Below, one piece after another: positions 52,334-56,012 of a DNA stretch of 56,012 nt. The translations under genes and the position numbers were made by a program. How positions within the stretch are numbered: the first letter of the stretch is position 1; each line of letters opens with the position of its first letter. The stretch is from Paramecium tetraurelia. Its lineage: Eukaryota; Ciliophora; Oligohymenophorea; Peniculida; Parameciidae. The stretch lies in NCBI RefSeq assembly GCF_000165425.1, contig NW_001799626.1, forward strand, positions 1 to 56,012, given 5' to 3'. Below the pieces are notes generated by a model that saw only the letters and a list, made by a program, of their open reading frames with translations, was not told the origin of the DNA and made no database searches.

Positions 52334-53599
52334 AATATTTATATTAATAAAAATTTGATACTTTTATATTTTATTAATTTATCAATTATGTACCACTCCA
52401 AAATATTTACTAATACAATTTATAAGCAAAATAAAGAAAAATTTTTCTGATATATGTATATTACTAGCGATAAATAAGTTTTATTAAATTGAGTCCTCCA
52501 GCCGCCACAGAGTCTTCATAGTTGGCCTATTGGGTGGATGTTGAATTAAAATTCCCTAATAGGGTCTTCCTCCTTTGACCCCTGGAATATCTTTTTATGG
52601 ACATTTGGAATTTTTTTAAAAATATTTTATAAAAGTTATAAATCATCTTTTATAAATTAAGAAGGCACTTATAAATCTTCTTTTTAAATAACTCATAATC
52701 ATTTTAAATACTGATATTATATAGAAGATAATTAATTGATATATATGAAACAAGAATTTTATCGAATCGAAGAAGTTGAATGAAATGTTAAAGAAAATTC
52801 GGATTTTAATTATTTTAAGGGGCTTATTAATAACATCATGCATTATAAAACTAAATGAACTTATTGAATAGTGTTTAATAATTAGATATAATTTTAATTA
52901 TTAAATAAGATTGATGAATTTATATGACTAAGCACTAGTAGAATAAGGCCTAGGCCATAAATTATTAAAATGTTGATTCATAACAGGGAAAAAGTAATTT
53001 TAAACTATTTTTTGTTGCCTTTATTTTACAACTCTTAGCCACTGTTACTTTTACATGTTTACAACTAATTCGATTTTTATTTTCTTTATTCTTAAAGCAC
53101 ACCATGAGCAATTTGAGAAAATTTTATGATTTAAAAATTGGTCTCAAAATAAATTAATTATTAAAAGCATTGTAATTTAAATTAATTTAACAAATTAATG
53201 ATAATATAAGGGTAGATCTCTTATATTCGAGAAAATAAGAGAAGCAGAATTGAAATTTCCAGAGAAACTGAATATTAAAAGTTGTACAATTATTCTTATT
53301 TTTTTAAAATGAAAGTATAACTTATTAAATAATTTAGATTACAAAGCTAATTAAAAATTAAATAGTTATTTATTATGAGAACAATTTCTAAAGTCATAAA
53401 AGTTTCTCAAATTAGTGTTCATTATCTAAAATTCTGATGCTGATTTCCACAAATTATTCTAACTTGAGGAGAATAGTAATTGGGATTCATATATATATTT
53501 TTATTGAATTATAATATTCTCAGCAAACCTTTGATTTCGAAATTTAAAATTTAAGATCATTAAAATGGGACCGATTTTCTACGTTTTAATCAATGATTT
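52334..53599. other. AT-rich gene-poor region with a small GC-richer island
   Basis: No complete gene. A compositional outlier at about 52490-52605 reads on the - strand as an open stretch (for example NYEDSVAAGGLN in one frame, RPYQGILIQHPPNRP in another). It may be an exon relic. Nothing else is recognised. Confidence 0.35.
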
Positions 53600-53860
53600 C
53601 AGTCGTTAATTTATGTATAAAATGCATAAACTATTCATAAAGAACCGGTTATAATTTACAATCTTTCTTTTTATCCTTACCAAACAAATGCTTAATTTCA
53701 TTAAACTCTGGGAAATATGTAGGAGTAAATATCTGAGGAATTTATGAATAGTGCATTTCTTAAAATAATTTGTTCTTCGTAACGTTTATAAACTTTTGTA
53801 TAGTTTAAGATAAAAATCCGAAATATTTTAGATGTCATCTGAAAGTACTCATTCTCTAAA
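53600..53860 (-). pseudogene. DDE (Tc1/mariner-like) transposase relic, C-terminal part
   Basis: After one TGA, an open - strand stretch reads ...QIPQIFTPTYFPEFNEIKHLF followed by GKDKKK. It resembles the PPYSPxLNPIExxF block around the last catalytic acidic residue of IS630/Tc1/mariner transposases. The Pro-x-Phe-Asn-x-Ile core fits; the catalytic Glu appears replaced by Lys. Earlier parts (to about 54300) are too broken to align. Confidence 0.4.
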
Positions 53861-54299
53861 TAGATTGTTAAAAATCACCTTGAATCAACCATAGAAATTG
53901 GGCTAAAAAAGGTTTCATTAAGAAATTTTAAATCATATCAGAATGTTGGCAGAAATCGATTCAATAAAACTCAAAACTTCGTATTTCAAGATAAAGGCAC
54001 TTTGTTTTAGATATAGTATCCTAAACTAAAATTTGAGTCATAAAATCACTAAAACTAACATATTATTCAGGAAATTTTCTTATAAACTCCTTGAAAAGGT
54101 TTTTTGCGCTAATACACAACTAAACAACAAAAGTTCTACTTTACTTAATTAAAAATCCACTCCTACACTATCTAATCTAATAAATAAAGAAAAACCAATA
54201 GTTTGAACTTTCAGATAAGAGTCAATTGATCCCTTCCATAGAATCTGATATAATTTGGTTTAGCAACGAAAGGGAAATATCTGCCACAATTTACATTCT

Positions 54300-54740
54300 C
54301 CATAATTTCTTCTGATTATTTATTCAATTTACTATTTGGAAAGTTATATGTTACAAAAATAATATATATTTACATGTCATTTTGTGAAATTAGTTATAAT
54401 ATTAATTTACAGTTGTTTTTACTTATCGACTTATTTAACCTGCTTAGTTATATAGTTTCTTCGATAAATATTTGGTATCTCCTTAATGATTTTTACAGTT
54501 TTCCACTACTTTTACTAAATCCAAAAAAATTATGTTGTAATGTTATTAAAAGAATTTCCATATTCCTTCAATAGGATTAAGTTCTGGAATTTTAATATTA
54601 AGAATTTTCTTAAATTATACATCATTATAATTCAAACAAATATCTTTTACTTCTCCATACAACTTTTGATCATATTTTTTGACTTTCTTGATAAATAATT
54701 TACAAATGATGAATTTTTTTTGATTTCATTCGTCACTAGA
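54300..54740 (-). pseudogene. DDE (Tc1/mariner-like) transposase relic with PELNPIE motif
   Basis: The - strand frame over about 140 codons contains KIPELNPIEGIWKFF, the textbook P-x-L-N-P-I-E-x-x-W signature at the third catalytic acidic residue. It is followed by a helical stretch ending at TGA near 54327. The upstream DD part is not recognisable. Remnants of such elements are related to the ancestors of Paramecium internal eliminated sequences and are normally removed from macronuclear DNA. Confidence 0.6.
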
Positions 54741-56012
54741 ATCACTATTGAATTTCAAGCAATTTATACTAAATTCTTGGGTATTCTTAATATAATTAAT
54801 TTTTAAAAACATTCTTATTTTTTTGGTATAAATTGAGTTTTATTAAACATTCCTTTTTCACATAGGATTATGATGAATAGTAAGCGAAATAAAATGAGCA
54901 TGAATATTAATTCGTTAATACAAATGATCCTATTCAGCTTATCTCTTTCGATTGATTTGTAAATCTTCACAGGAAACCATTATTATTATAATTCTATTTT
55001 CATCTATTTATATTAAGGAAGAATATTTGACTATTACTGAAAGGTAGTTATCTACTTAAATTCAAATCTGCAAATGTCACAATCGAGTACATGATGTGGG
55101 TTAAAATAATGAAATTATTTAAATGAGAATGATAAGAAATTACAAATTTATACCTAATTGAGAAGCCACCTAAGTTGATCTACATAAGCTTCATTAATTA
55201 ATTAAAGAGTAAAGTTTAGATAATTATCAGAAAAGTTAACGTACAATTAAAAATTCATGAAGACATATTGAGCTAAACCGAAAAACAAATATAAATTTGT
55301 GAATAAGTAACTAATCTGAGAAACAAATTTTATTTATATTTGTATTTTATTCTACCAAAGATTTCTAAAAGAAATGAGAGGTATTCAACAATGATATTTA
55401 GTAAACATTGTTTTCTAACTAATGAAAATTAAAATGCTTTACATAATCAACTTCTATTATATAATCGATCTCACATCAAAAGTTCATAATATTTTAACTA
55501 TAAAAGCAAATATATTATCCTGAAAAAATTCTGAATTAAAATTGAATTTTAACTATTAAAATACTAATAAAATAATATAAAATGATAACAAAAATAGTAA
55601 TAAAGTGATAATCATCAATCAGATATAAAGGATATGAGATTTTTATTGACATATCATCGTCTTGACAAAATAAATTTTTAGCACTTTAAAGTATTAAATG
55701 TTATGAGGATATATTAAAAATTTAATCATTATATTGATTGTCATCTTTTTTATCAATTTGAGCCAAAATATTATTTTCAATTTTATTTTGCTCAATATGT
55801 TATTTTACATGAGATGGAGTTAATCACTTCTTAAGAAACAATTATCACAATGTAATATAGAATATCATCCTCTCTCGCTGCCATTGATATTAATTACTTT
55901 AGGATATATATCTTTCCCCCCCTTCATTTTTCTTGTCAATGAGCACATTTTTCCTAATTCATTCCATAATTAAGTTTTGTTCTTCAATGTTTCTTCAAAG
56001 TTCTAAATATCA
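54741..56012. other. AT-rich non-coding end of window
   Basis: No frame that I would defend on either strand. There are no telomeric repeats and no tRNA-like fold. It may hold further degraded transposon sequence upstream of the 54300-54740 relic. Confidence 0.4.

Noticed and set aside
54374..54574. 66-codon + strand frame
   Set aside because: Antisense to the transposase relic carrying the PELNPIE motif; that - strand reading explains it better.
55913..55924. C-rich run as a possible telomeric repeat
   Set aside because: A single run of Cs without the tandem C4A2/C3A3 units of Paramecium telomeres.

Overview
This window looks like ciliate macronuclear DNA, most likely from Paramecium. It is about 70% A+T. 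TAA and TAG read as glutamine throughout, and only TGA ends genes. Genes are closely packed and cut by 18-37 nt introns (GTA...TAG, sometimes ...AAG), many of them 22-28 nt. The supplied translations that end at TAA/TAG are therefore fragments. I re-read every gene with the ciliate code and joined exons by hand. Percent identities are estimates by eye.

Layout. 1-7513 (+): the 3' three quarters of a giant cysteine-rich/REJ-like/GPS-like multi-pass membrane protein (copy A), cut by the left edge. 8033-25420: an orderly block of mostly intact housekeeping genes. These are a TMBIM/Lifeguard protein (-), a coiled-coil protein (-), an HSD17B-type dehydrogenase (+), a serine carboxypeptidase (+), a hypothetical (-), a small basic protein (+), two paralogous single-zinc-finger proteins (+), a SelW-like multidomain protein (+), a P4-ATPase flippase (+), a long coiled-coil protein (-) and an OSCA/TMEM63 channel (+). 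25484-29413 (-): a large secreted/type I membrane protein. 30452-39625 (-): copy B of the giant protein, complete at its 5' end but carrying a 150-N gap. Copies A and B form an inverted duplication about 23 kb apart.

39.6-56 kb is different in character: long gene-poor AT-rich stretches, gene fragments, a decayed amino-acid transporter and DDE-transposase relics. Among them are a MORN_2-repeat protein (-), a Nudix hydrolase (-), a TLDc protein (+) and an H-type lectin (-) that still read well.

No operon logic links these genes. The striking biology is the duplicated giant surface protein. Its repeats are each encoded by roughly one phase-1 exon. A central tract is nearly identical between the copies while the flanks are clearly diverged, and both copies carry private frameshifts. 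Several single-base differences sit in homopolymers, so sequencing error must be weighed against pseudogene decay. No tRNA, rRNA, CRISPR array or telomeric repeat was recognised.
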